A stretch of DNA of 64,000 bases, taken from the NCBI GenBank assembly GCA_034231615.1, contig CM067311.1:13332310-13396309 (forward strand). The letters are read 5' to 3'. Position numbers and translations under genes: made by a program. The stretch is from Meghimatium bilineatum. Taxonomy: Eukaryota; Mollusca; Gastropoda; Stylommatophora; Philomycidae. Positions 56,301 to 64,000 of the stretch are shown piece after piece. Position 1 is the stretch's first letter. Every line of letters begins with the position of its first letter. The notes beneath the pieces were generated by a model. The model was given only the letters and a program-made list of their open reading frames with translations. It was not told where the DNA came from and made no database searches.

Positions 56301-58697
56301 CATAGTATATTATTTCATAGCCTGTTGTAATAGGTAGTTGAACAAGCAAACTAGCAAACTGGCAAACTTTCCATTGAACAATTTCTTATCAATTTAATTC
56401 AATTCTGCATATCTTCTTCTTCTTCTGCATTCATTCTCAAACTCCTGCAGATTAGCAGGATGTAGTCCAGAGAACGGAATGCGTTGTCATCGTTTACAGC
56501 ATTGCTGCGATATCTGCGCCTTTCAGCCTGACACATCCGACTTCAGCATGGCTTGGGTCACTGACCCTATATGGGATGGGACAGCCAACTCCATCCCATA
56601 ACCTCCTTAGTCGCCTATTACGACATGCATGGAAGGTAAACAGTGTTGCTATTCTTTGCTCCCCTTTCGGGGAATCCCGTGTAAACTAAACGGTGGTTAA
56701 TGTTAAAAATCCCTTATGAAATTCACAAGTGAAGGTATCACAGCACTTTGTCAAAATATCCTGGTTACAGTTTGATATATTGCAGATCATAATGACATTA
56801 TGACCTTAAAGTTATCAAGCCTACTTTACATTCAACTTACCTCAATCAGGAAGTAAGCTTACATGATAACAGAATGAAATACTAATTTTATCCGAAGTTG
56901 TGCTATTTTCAATTCAGGAAGATCCAAATCATATTTTATGTCAGTTACAAGAACTCAATCTGAGAAAACACTGTTATCAACTTATAAAAAAGAAATGATA
57001 AACTTAAGAGGAAGTGGCATTTCAGCTAACACATGACACAGGAATTTCAAATATCAGGTACACAGGTGCTGAGAACTATATTAAGTAGATGTTATTGTGC
57101 AGATCTTCTGTGCAAGAAGCTCACCACCCGTGTATTGTCAGGGCCTGAGAGGGAAGCAAAGTATAGCAACACTGTTTATATTCCATGCATAGTGTAAGAG
57201 GCAACTAAGGAGGTTATGGGGTGGAGTTGGCTGTCCCATTCCATATATGGTCAAAGTGACTCAAAGCCATGCTGAAGTCTGAGGATGAAAGACGCAGATA
57301 TTGGAGCAATGCTGTAAATCATGACAACACAATCCATTCTCCAGACTAAATCCTGTTCATCTACAGGAGTTTTTGAGCAAATGCAGAAGAAGCTCAGACT
57401 TTTATATTTTGCATCATAGTAAAATGTCAAAAACTAATGTGGTTTGAGCATGTAAGCAGTCATGACTGCCTATCAAAAATTATCTTAAAATGATTACTAG
57501 AAGGTTAATGAAGTAGAGGAAAACATAGAAAATCACTGACAACATTATAGACAAAATTAAATAACTGACAGGTCATGAGTTTTCTACTCACATCGTATTG
57601 CTGAAGACAAACCATTGAAAGATTATGTGTTGATACATCCACTGCACACTGCAACACTTCTACAACCCTGAACCACTGCAACACTCCTACAACCCTGAAC
57701 CACTGCAACATTTCTACAACCCTGAACATTATGTATTTTGTGGATAATAATAAATTCTGGATGTACATTTTCATTAAATCTTAGATTCCTCTTTACTTGG
57801 TTCCATTCAGTTCTATCCAGAAACCTGGATTATGTATATTCTGTTCTCTCTCCTGTGGATAGAAAATCAGCCATGAGAGAGGCTGCTATTTGAGGGATGT
57901 GTAGTCCATTTGTAATTTTTAAGCCAGCCTGCTTTCTGACTGTCTGCAAAGATGCACAGGCCATCATCAAGTCTGCTGGAATGAGCAATCATCAGTCTAT
58001 GAAACTCTTTGTCCATTAATTCAATCACAAGGACTCAATAACACATCTGGTATCTTTTCTCTGATGTCCTCTTTTTCTCTTAAACACCATGTCATCATGC
58101 TGAAGATTCAGTAATGTACTCGTAACCAAAATTCTTAAGCTCTATAGTATTATTGTGGTTCATTACGGGAAACAGTCGCCACATTCTAACGGAACAAATC
58201 ATATATTACTTAAAAAAATGAACTTTCGCTTAAGGCGCATAAACCGCCTCATCCATCACTCTGAATGCAATGCACTGAGAGCACTACTCATCTGAGATGA
58301 CCCTGGGGGTGGGGACTCTCAGTGCAATGTGTGCAGATCGATTCATTGGCAGCAGAAGTTGCGTCTTTTTAATCTCGAAATCACGGAAGCTGTATTAAAT
58401 TACGCACAATATTAACAAGTTGGAATGTGGACATGTCATATGGTCACTAATTCCCGTAATGAACTATTATTTTTTTCCCACTTTTTTAAGTGTCCTACAT
58501 TACTTTATAATTAAATTAACACCATATTATAACTAACAACAAAATAGGGGTAAAAGTAACTTTACCCTATAAGTCAAGTTCCGAAACTCAGACATTGTTC
58601 GTAATACATAGAGGCATTGCTCAAGAATGGAACTCTTAACCAAATCAGTCTGTACTGTTGCATCTAAAATGGTAGCCTTTTCAAGATTAATTTCCAT
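47594..58697 (-). CDS. Uncharacterised C2H2 zinc-finger protein, 1272 residues, four exons
   Basis: Exons on the minus strand, 5' to 3': 58697-58566, 55938-55663, 52380-51747 and 50370-47594 (TAG). Splice phases 0, 0 and 1 agree and all introns are GT/AG, giving one open frame of 1273 codons from ATG to stop. Residues 1-136 form a compact, hydrophobic, unrecognised domain. Residues ~137-185 contain a Cys cluster (CALCPRC). A single C2H2 finger (Cys375, Cys378, His391, His395) follows, then a long Ser/Thr/Asn-rich disordered tail. The tail carries eight ~15-residue repeats (EQTENEAEK core) and four psi-K-x-E type motifs (VKQE, VKSE, IKTE, IKVE) typical of SUMO acceptor sites. A nuclear, DNA- or chromatin-associated role is an inference; I do not recognise the family. 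ATG choice: first in-frame Met in the first exon, with GCGCC just upstream. Confidence 0.85.
49566..49931 (-). repeat. In-frame 45-bp coding minisatellite
   Basis: About eight units of 15 codons (core RSLFQKEQTENEAEK). The four central units are nearly identical in DNA and the outer ones diverged. The units are charged and Glu/Lys-rich, predicted helical or coiled. Length variation in multiples of 15 residues is likely between alleles. Confidence 0.92.
50785..50885. repeat. 25-bp tandem repeat, ~4 copies
   Basis: AACAAAGGAAATAAACCAAA plus CAATT, tandem, in intron 3 of the zinc-finger gene. Confidence 0.92.
51056..51345 (+). mobile_element. RTE-type LINE 3' fragment
   Basis: Opens VLIPTLCYQCQTWTLTKEQE and then MCEVRCLRTAAKNKKRSCEE, as in the copies at 8340 and 53150. 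In intron 3 of the zinc-finger gene, antisense to it. Confidence 0.72.
51747..52380 (-). CDS. Zinc-finger gene, exon 3
   Basis: Acceptor ACTCAATGCAG and donor GTTTGA; 211 codons plus one base. It begins ACGKFVVLHKVPFKRYQSSR and contains CALCPRC, a possible zinc-binding cluster with the upstream Cys. The remainder is Ser/Thr/Asn-rich. The open frame continues past the donor for 95 bases without homology, so the donor is set by phase agreement with exon 4. Confidence 0.85.
52403..52570. repeat. 34-bp tandem repeat beside a splice acceptor
   Basis: Five units of ATTAAGAACTGTCCATAGTA with TTGATTTTAAATAT, ending about 22 bases from the acceptor of zinc-finger exon 3. Confidence 0.9.
52795..53140 (-). 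mobile_element. SINE family 2 copy, inverted, with internal expansion
   Basis: GTTCGTTCTCAAACGCCTGC, AGATTAGCAGGATGTAGTC, GGGTCACTTTGACTG and TTGCTATTCTTTGCTCTCC follow family order in reverse. CTTGCCTCTTACAAC is triplicated inside. Confidence 0.65.
53150..53925 (-). mobile_element. RTE-type LINE remnant
   Basis: The minus strand reads YYQCQTWTLTKE, KMKCLRKNRK and RLKWFCHLMTMHP, preceded upstream by RT-derived text (TELLFADY). Heavily frameshifted. In intron 2 of the zinc-finger gene. Confidence 0.65.
53929..54433. mobile_element. Long foldback element, ~235-bp arms
   Basis: 53929-54161 is inverted at 54195-54433 with indels; the loop is ~33 bases. Shared blocks include ACCAACAA, ACAAAATACAAGA, ACCATTAGGTCTTC, AACAAACAATTAAAATAAGT and ACTAGAACTCAGA. 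It carries the ACCTAATGGTTGA version of the foldback-family motif. Target duplication not resolved. Confidence 0.85.
54950..55380 (-). mobile_element. RTE-type LINE 3' end
   Basis: The minus strand reads YGSEAWTIDNIVRKHLEATE, MSFYRRMLKISWTAKKSNA and then a GHVMRRGGLENIITTGKIEG-like block. Same family as 28205-28655. Confidence 0.75.
55663..55938 (-). CDS. Zinc-finger gene, exon 2
   Basis: 92 codons, phase 0 at both ends, with acceptor TTTTTTTCTATAG and donor GTATGA. It encodes a folded-looking segment rich in Gly, Pro, Ile and Leu (GILGIFGPPIDPITLVLDP). No known domain was recognised. Confidence 0.85.
56412..56690 (-). mobile_element. SINE family 2 copy, nearly complete
   Basis: From the CTTCTTCTTCTTCTG tail complement, CAGATTAGCAGGATGTAGTC, GCATGGCTTGGGTCACTGAC and CCTCCTTAGTCGCCTATTAC to CTTTGCTCCCCTTTCGGG. 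It is the least diverged copy and the best reference for the family. In intron 1 of the zinc-finger gene. Confidence 0.82.
57121..57391 (+). mobile_element. SINE family 2 copy
   Basis: Mirrors 56412-56690: TGTCAGGGCCTGAGAGGGAAG, GGCAACTAAGGAGGTTATGG, GGTCAAAGTGACTCAAAGCC and GCAGAAGAAG at the end. The two lie tail-outward about 430 bases apart. Confidence 0.82.
57640..57728. repeat. 27-bp tandem repeat, ~3 copies
   Basis: GCAACACTTCTACAACCCTG plus AACCACT, near-perfect, in intron 1 of the zinc-finger gene. Confidence 0.92.
58228..58400. repeat. Dispersed hairpin repeat, copy 2
   Basis: Diverged copy of 373-565 lying in intron 1 of the zinc-finger gene, about 300 bases past its start codon. 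It has the same GCACTGAGAG/CTCTCAGTGC stem with a G-rich middle. Confidence 0.6.
58566..58697 (-). CDS. Zinc-finger gene, exon 1 (start codon)
   Basis: It encodes MEINLEKATILDATVQTDLV and onward, 44 codons, ending before donor GTAAAG. The downstream splice junction preserves frame with exon 2. The transcription start was not determined; an untranslated leader exon cannot be excluded. Confidence 0.72.
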
Positions 58698-59072
58698 GGC
58701 GCAAGCTTAACAGAGTCACGTCCAAATTTTCCAATAAGAATGATTCTTCACGTTTTATTAGGTGTAAAATAAATTAAGATTTTAAAGTTGCTTTATGCAG
58801 AAACAAGAATTAACAGTTTACATGATGAATCTGAAACAAAATATAAATTCATTAATAGAGAAATATTCATTTCTGACCATTTTATTACTGAACATTTTTA
58901 GTACATTATTGCATTATCACTTCAATAAATTTAATTTAGTCTTAGTCATCGATGAAGCATAAATCTGGACACAAAAATTTACATAAATGATGTTAGATGA
59001 GAATTATGACATGAGAACACCATGAGAATTCAATGACACCAACATGAGAATTAATGAATATCATTCAAATTA

Positions 59073-59346
59073 ACGCCTGTGCATTGCCAAGACCCAAAAG
59101 GGGAGCAAAGAATAGCAAAACTTTACTTTCCATGCATGTTGTAAGAGGCGACTAAGGAGGATATGGGGTGGAATGGCTGTCCCATTCCATATAGGGTCAA
59201 AGTGACTTAAAGCCATGCTGAAGGCAGATGTGTCAGGCCAAAAGGTGTAGATATCACAGTATTGCTGTAAACCATGACAATGCATTACGTTTTTGGACTA
59301 CATCCTGCTAATCTGCAGGAGCTTGAGAAAAAACACAGAAAAAGAA
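59073..59346 (+). mobile_element. SINE family 2 copy upstream of the zinc-finger gene
   Basis: CCTGTGCATTGCCAAGACCC, GAGGCGACTAAGGAGGATAT, GGTCAAAGTGACTTAAAGCC, CTACATCCTGCTAATCTGCA, ending in AAGAAGAAT. It is ~380 bases upstream of the start codon of the minus-strand gene. Confidence 0.82.
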
Positions 59347-59417
59347 GAATCAAATTAAGACCATGTGCAAAAATGTTTTGATTTCATTAGAGATATTGTC
59401 AAGAATGAGATTTAAAC

Positions 59418-59450
59418 TAGACCAGTGTTTCCTAATCTTTTTTGGTTTGC
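59418..59450. mobile_element. Possible hAT terminal fragment
   Basis: CAGTGTTTCCTAATCTTTTTT resembles common hAT ends, but no partner end or duplication was seen. Confidence 0.25.
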
Positions 59451-59554
59451 ATTTCCGAGAGTTCTTCTTTCAATTATTTCAATTTTTTACATATGTATGT
59501 CACAATATTTATTTATATACTCTGTATGTCCCATAGAAGGGTTGGTTCTAAACA

Positions 59555-59800
59555 ATATTATAATAAGAAAACTGAGATTTTATGGCCACATAAAGAAACA
59601 CAACAGCATGGAAAAAATAGTAATGGAAGGCATGGTTGTGGTAACAGGGGTAAGGGCCATCCAAGATGATGAATAAGAGAAATCTCAGATTCTCTAAATA
59701 TGCCCGTGACTATTGCAGGTCAACTCGCCTAGAATCGTGAAGAGTTTAGAACATCCATAATGGCTACGACCTGGAAAAAAGGTCCACTGAGTAGCCATAA
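59555..59800 (+). mobile_element. LINE 3'-end fragment
   Basis: Frames read LRFYGHIKKHNSMEKIVMEG and then GNRGKGHPR-like sequence with ARDYCRSTR, the GHIxRxxSxEKxxxEG tail type. Confidence 0.6.
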
Positions 59801-59949
59801 GCAATGCAAAATAAATATTCATCTTTTAGTCTTTAACAACATTATTAAATTCTTTGTTTCTTTTTTTTTCGTTTCTATGTTTTTGTAGGTTTCACTGCTT
59901 TAAAATAATGGTTGGTTTTCGACCTGTGACAACAGGTTGCTTGATATGC

Positions 59950-60115
59950 AGTAGTAAATAAAGACATGGACAGACAACATCAAGGAATGGACAGGACAAA
60001 ATTTTTCCTCACTCATCCACAATGTTGAATATAGAAATTGCTGGAGGACTCTGTGTACTGAAACATCCAATGTGGTACTTCTGTGACCCTGATGGGTTAC
60101 AGGTTTATAGATAGA
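59950..60115 (+). mobile_element. LINE 3'-end fragment
   Basis: One frame reads RTWTDNIKEWTGQNFSSLIH and CWRTLCTETSNVVLL, the WxDNIKEWTG...WR tail common in animal LINEs. Confidence 0.6.
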
Positions 60116-60129
60116 TGCAGTAATGTTGT

Positions 60130-60620
60130 GTTGTCACAGAATTTCTACAACTCCTTCAAGTTTATGGCCGGTAAAGGGAACATGCTCAAAGTTGCTTAGC
60201 TGCCACTTGCTGGATATCTATGTATTTTCTTTTCTCTATTTTTGCTATTGGGCATCGCAGAATTTAGTGATGATCAGTTTTCGTATTATGGCATATTTGG
60301 TTGTTTTACATGCAGTAATAATTGTGATGTCTAGGAAGTCCGTAACTCCTTCAATCTACCTTGTTCTTGGTCTTCCACTGCCTCTTGGTGTATTGATTCT
60401 CATATTGTATGCTTTTGCTGCTTGTCAATACGAGTTCATTTTCATTTTAAGTGGCCAAACCATTTCAGGCTTTGTTTTTCAATATATTTCACCACAAACG
60501 TACCAACAGTTATTGTAATCTCTTTATTCATAACATTGTCTCTTCTTGCTGTGTTTGCCACATTTCATGACACACATTAATGTCCATATATTGCTGGTTG
60601 CAATATATGATACATCAAGG
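60130..60620 (-). mobile_element. LINE 3' region
   Basis: The minus strand reads KPEMVWPLKMKMNSY, RINTPRGSGRPRT and IEGVTDFLDI, with an upstream RDYNNCWYVCGEIY block. The overlapping plus ORF of 131 codons is its complement. Confidence 0.65.
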
Positions 60621-61370
60621 CTGCAACTGAAGGAACTTGACTTCAGGCATATCACAAGGACTGGGACAATGCGAGGCAGAATAAACAATGATTGCAATTA
60701 TTGTTAATCAATAACGACAAATGTAACTCTCATGTTACACATTTTATAGGAGATTAAAATTGTGTTTATTGCATGGTTAAGTGCAGTGAAGTACATATCA
60801 TGAGGTGGAAACGGTGTTAGGTTGGTATTTGCCTGTGACCTCCGACAAGCTAAGTGTGATGAGTGTACCCCGCATCATTAAAGTGACAGAAAGTATTTGT
60901 CTTCGTGGCATAATTCCGACCATATCATTCCTAACGTGTTATTTGTCACTGCAAAATATAACATAGGCCTACAGCCCTAACATTCACAATAATAATCATA
61001 TGCCTCAGTGGTGTGACTATAAACCAACACATTTATTTCCTTAGTTAAACCCCCAAAAAATGTTTAACTATAAATGAAAAGATAAAACAAAATATAGGCC
61101 AAAAGTAAATAGGGGTCTAAGAGCATTTTGGTTCTTTCCTAGAATTCGGGTCCCAAAAGTCACACTTTTCAATATACCGACTTCGTGTTTTTAATAATTT
61201 ATATTCTGATTTCTAATTTTTAATACTTCATTTGCAGCTACATGTTGCCAATACAGTAGTTTTCCTGCCCAACTGAGCCAGGTTTAGACCCAAAAATGTT
61301 TTTGTTTTTAATGCCTGATTGATGCACCGACTACTCAGTTGTGCTCAACTTTTCTCCACTTTTGCTGTGA
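60620..61370. other. Intergenic DNA, nothing recognised
   Basis: AT-rich sequence without recognisable motifs. Confidence 0.5.
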
Positions 61371-61640
61371 GACATCACAGTATTGAATGACGATCAAATT
61401 TTGGGCTATGGCATGTTTCATCACTTGATTTTCTGTGTCATGTCAGAATCTTGGTAACTCCTTCAATCTACCTTCATCTGTATCTTGCTGTTTACATTTT
61501 CATTTTGTATGTTCTTGCCGCTGGCCAATAAGGGTTCATTCTCATTAGGTGGCTGAACCATTTCAGTCTGTTTGTCAATATATTTTACCACTGACGTTGT
61601 TCGGACAGTTCTTGTAATCTCATTTTCTTCCCTTTTAAAA
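61370..61640 (-). mobile_element. LINE 3' fragment
   Basis: Parallel to 60200-60560: GGTAACTCCTTCAATCTACC, AGGGTTCATTCTCATTAGGT and GGCTGAACCATTTCAGTCTG on the plus strand are the complement of a KWFSHLMRMNPY-type tail. Confidence 0.6.
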
Positions 61641-62650
61641 ATAACAAAATATGTACTCCCAGCCTAACTTCTAACACATTATATATATATATATATATAA
61701 CTACTGACAGTGGAATGCAAGTAGATTATGTGTTATATATTGTTATATGATTAAGTATAATATATATATTACAACGAATGGTCCTGTGTCTGAACAACTA
61801 TTTTCCTGAAGCATCCACTGTCTGCTACAACCATTCTGTACAAGTTCTCTCCCCTTATCTTGACATTTCGCTAGACATATTTTGTAAACATCACCTGTGT
61901 CCGTTACAATGTCCTTAAATTAATGGGATCCGCATTCTAGGAAAGTTCTGCATTTATTTTTTCAGAAAGAAAAACTGTTAGTGTTAGAGGGGCCTAATTA
62001 GATTGTAGGCCTAGTTGTTCAATAGAAATAAAGACAATTACAATATCCAAACTAGGACTACACACTTTACACTAGATTTTTTTATAAGAAACTAGCATCA
62101 TAACATATAGGACATTCCCATAAGTGATCCACTCTTCATTCCAGTGTATGTAGACTCAAAGTCAAAGCAGGTGTTGATTACGTGATATTTGGTTCTTTTC
62201 AAAAGAGTACATTTTCTGGCTCAATCCTAGTTTGATTCTCCACTGTGACCTTTGTTCTACTTTCGAGGTATGTCCTGACCTTTGCAGCGTGATTAGTAGA
62301 ATTTGTATTTAAAATTAAGCTATATACATTGAAAAGGCATATTAATTTCATATTAGTATTTGCATTAGGGATGGGGGTACTTGTTAGGATCAGTTATAAA
62401 TGAAAAAATAAATTAGTTATCAAAATTATAAGTGTGCTTGCTGTCATTTGTGTTGGGAGATGTGACGTCACGCCATCCATTAGTTTCAACAATTTCATTG
62501 GTGTTACACAGAAATCCATGACAATAGTGTGCTATTTATAGCACAACGGTGACTTAAACTAGGATTTAACCCATGTTCTTCTCTCACCTCTAATGTCTAA
62601 TCAATTTTAACTCTGTCATTCTTTGTATGTGTACGTTTTCAGTCTTATTG
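61640..62650. other. Intergenic DNA, nothing recognised
   Basis: Contains an AT run at 61680-61700. No coding or element signature. Confidence 0.5.
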
Positions 62651-62654
62651 TCAA

Positions 62655-63010
62655 CATCTTCATTTTTCATGGAATTTCAGACTGCTGTAATTAAAGTCAG
62701 CTTTATCTCTTCGCAGTACTGTGCCATCAATTGCAGCATTGTCTGCCAATGAGTCAACTCTTTTGTTTCTTCTGACTCCAATATGGCTTGGGCAGAGTAT
62801 ATCCATGTAGGCCCTAATGCTCTGTACAATTGTGTTGTTTAATAACACAACCCATTCCTTTCTCAGCATATACTTTTCTATCTTGCGCACAGCATGCTTT
62901 GAGAGTATGTGAGTATTACCGAGTTATCAGCCATCATACTCATAGTGCTGCTATAACCTCTATCTCCATCCTCATGCTCGATATAGTGGAGAGAGTATGC
63001 TGTTATGATC
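62655..63010 (-). mobile_element. LINE (family A) RNase H remnant
   Basis: The minus strand reads SSMRMEIEV-like (Glu block), AVRKIEKYMLRKEWVVLLNN, then CPSHIGVRRNKRVDSLADNA, matching 42060-42290 with substitutions. PSHIGV replaces the expected PGHAGV, and NK replaces NE. Confidence 0.75.
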
Positions 63011-63014
63011 TCTC

Positions 63015-64000
63015 AACCAACTACAACAAGCCGTGTGACAGTAATAGTCCCAATTTACTTTTTTAACTTGTTTTATTTTTTAATTAATTTACTATGACCT
63101 AAGTCATATCCTATGTCTAGGCCTAACAAATAATTAACAAATCATAGTGTAGCCTTCTTTTGACTTAATAACTTAGTAAATCGAATCACACAACTGTTGA
63201 CAACTCCTAGAATCAACATTACTTTTCCTTTCTGTTTGGAAAATGAACACGAATCAGAATATTCAATATTGGTAGCCCTCTATGCTCTAAGTATCAATAA
63301 TTAGTTTTTCATGAATTCCGTGAAATCTCGAACTGATACTGCCAAGAACAATGTCAATAGTAACAGTGACGCCCATACATACACGTTTGATCAATTTCTG
63401 AAAACCCATTTTCTGCGAAAACGACCTAGAGATGATCACACGAAAACCAAAAACACTTGCCAACACGAACATTCCATGGACACGTCACATACATGGGCTA
63501 GGCCTACTTGTTATTGGTGGTTTGGTCGCCAAGGCAGTTATGTTTGTGCGAACACGAATCGAACCCGTCCTATCCAGGTTCTGACCCAGTATTTCTCTTT
63601 TGATTATTATCCCGCCCCATCCATCTTCTAACTAACGGAAGAAATTCAGTGACCTACAAACGGATGTTATGTTCTCTACTGAATATGATTGGTTGAATAA
63701 ATGCCTGTTTTTATGTCATTGGTTGCGCTGTTTGCCAGGCGGAAATCTTTCAAATAGGTCAAAGTGCAGTCACATGACATAGACAGAACAATCATAATGC
63801 ATCAAACGACATGGTTTGAACCAGGTCCGCTCAGAATGCACCTACTCGCCTCACAACTTCAGTCAACACGTTTTCTATGCAAGACGACAAGGGATGCAGT
63901 GTTGCGAGTTATAGCTCAAGTTGAAAGGCGAGTGGGTACCATCTGAGGGAATCTTGTTCAAAATCTGCATTATGATTTTTCTTATATCACGCGACTGCAC
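63015..64000. other. Right-hand end, unassigned
   Basis: 63300-63950 is less AT-rich and has a 106-codon plus ORF (63311-63631) and a 60-codon ORF (63764-63946). Neither shows a motif, signal peptide or clear splice context. It could be the 5' region of a gene to the right, but nothing proves it. Confidence 0.35.

Noticed and set aside
60123..60518. 131-codon plus ORF with hydrophobic stretches, membrane-protein-like
   Set aside because: It is the complement of a LINE tail read on the minus strand.
63311..63631. 106-codon plus ORF at the right edge as a gene start
   Set aside because: Low-complexity composition, no domain and no splice or promoter evidence; left unassigned.

Overview
The window looks like AT-rich nuclear DNA from an animal. 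The genes are split by long introns with GT/AG borders and filled with old transposon copies. A gastropod mollusc, possibly a freshwater pulmonate snail, is my best guess. This rests on the mix of LINEs and tailed SINEs and on a SPIN-like hAT miniature element, a group I recall being reported from tetrapods, a triatomine bug and the pond snail Lymnaea. It is an inference, not a proof. No tRNA, rRNA, CRISPR array or prokaryotic operon was seen.

Two protein-coding genes are supported by open exons joined in consistent phase. (1) On the plus strand, ten exons (3296-29415) encode the last ~437 residues of a multi-EF-hand protein resembling EFCAB6; its 5' part lies beyond or unseen at the left edge. 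(2) On the minus strand, four exons (58697 down to 47594) form a complete 1272-residue ORF for an uncharacterised protein with one C2H2 zinc finger, an internal 15-residue tandem repeat and several SUMO-type motifs. The genes converge, with about 18 kb of transposon-rich DNA between their stop codons.

Region by region: 1-29.4 kb holds the EF-hand gene, whose introns carry LINE 3' ends, two related TTAA-flanked elements, a SPIN-like hAT MITE, SINE copies, minisatellites and foldback elements. From 29.4 to 47.6 kb is intergenic DNA with RNase H-bearing LINE remnants, RTE-like LINE pieces, a decayed piggyBac transposon with two later insertions, and three well-bounded nested insertions. From 47.6 to 58.7 kb is the zinc-finger gene, whose introns hold more LINE, SINE and foldback copies. 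From 58.7 to 64 kb are SINE and LINE pieces and unrecognised sequence.

The most interesting signals are a family of foldback insertions with 13-14 bp target duplications that share a short stem motif reminiscent of a hammerhead core; a SPIN-like MITE with its 8-bp duplication; tandem duplications copying a splice donor (three times) and a splice acceptor (three times) of the same gene; and the zinc-finger gene itself.
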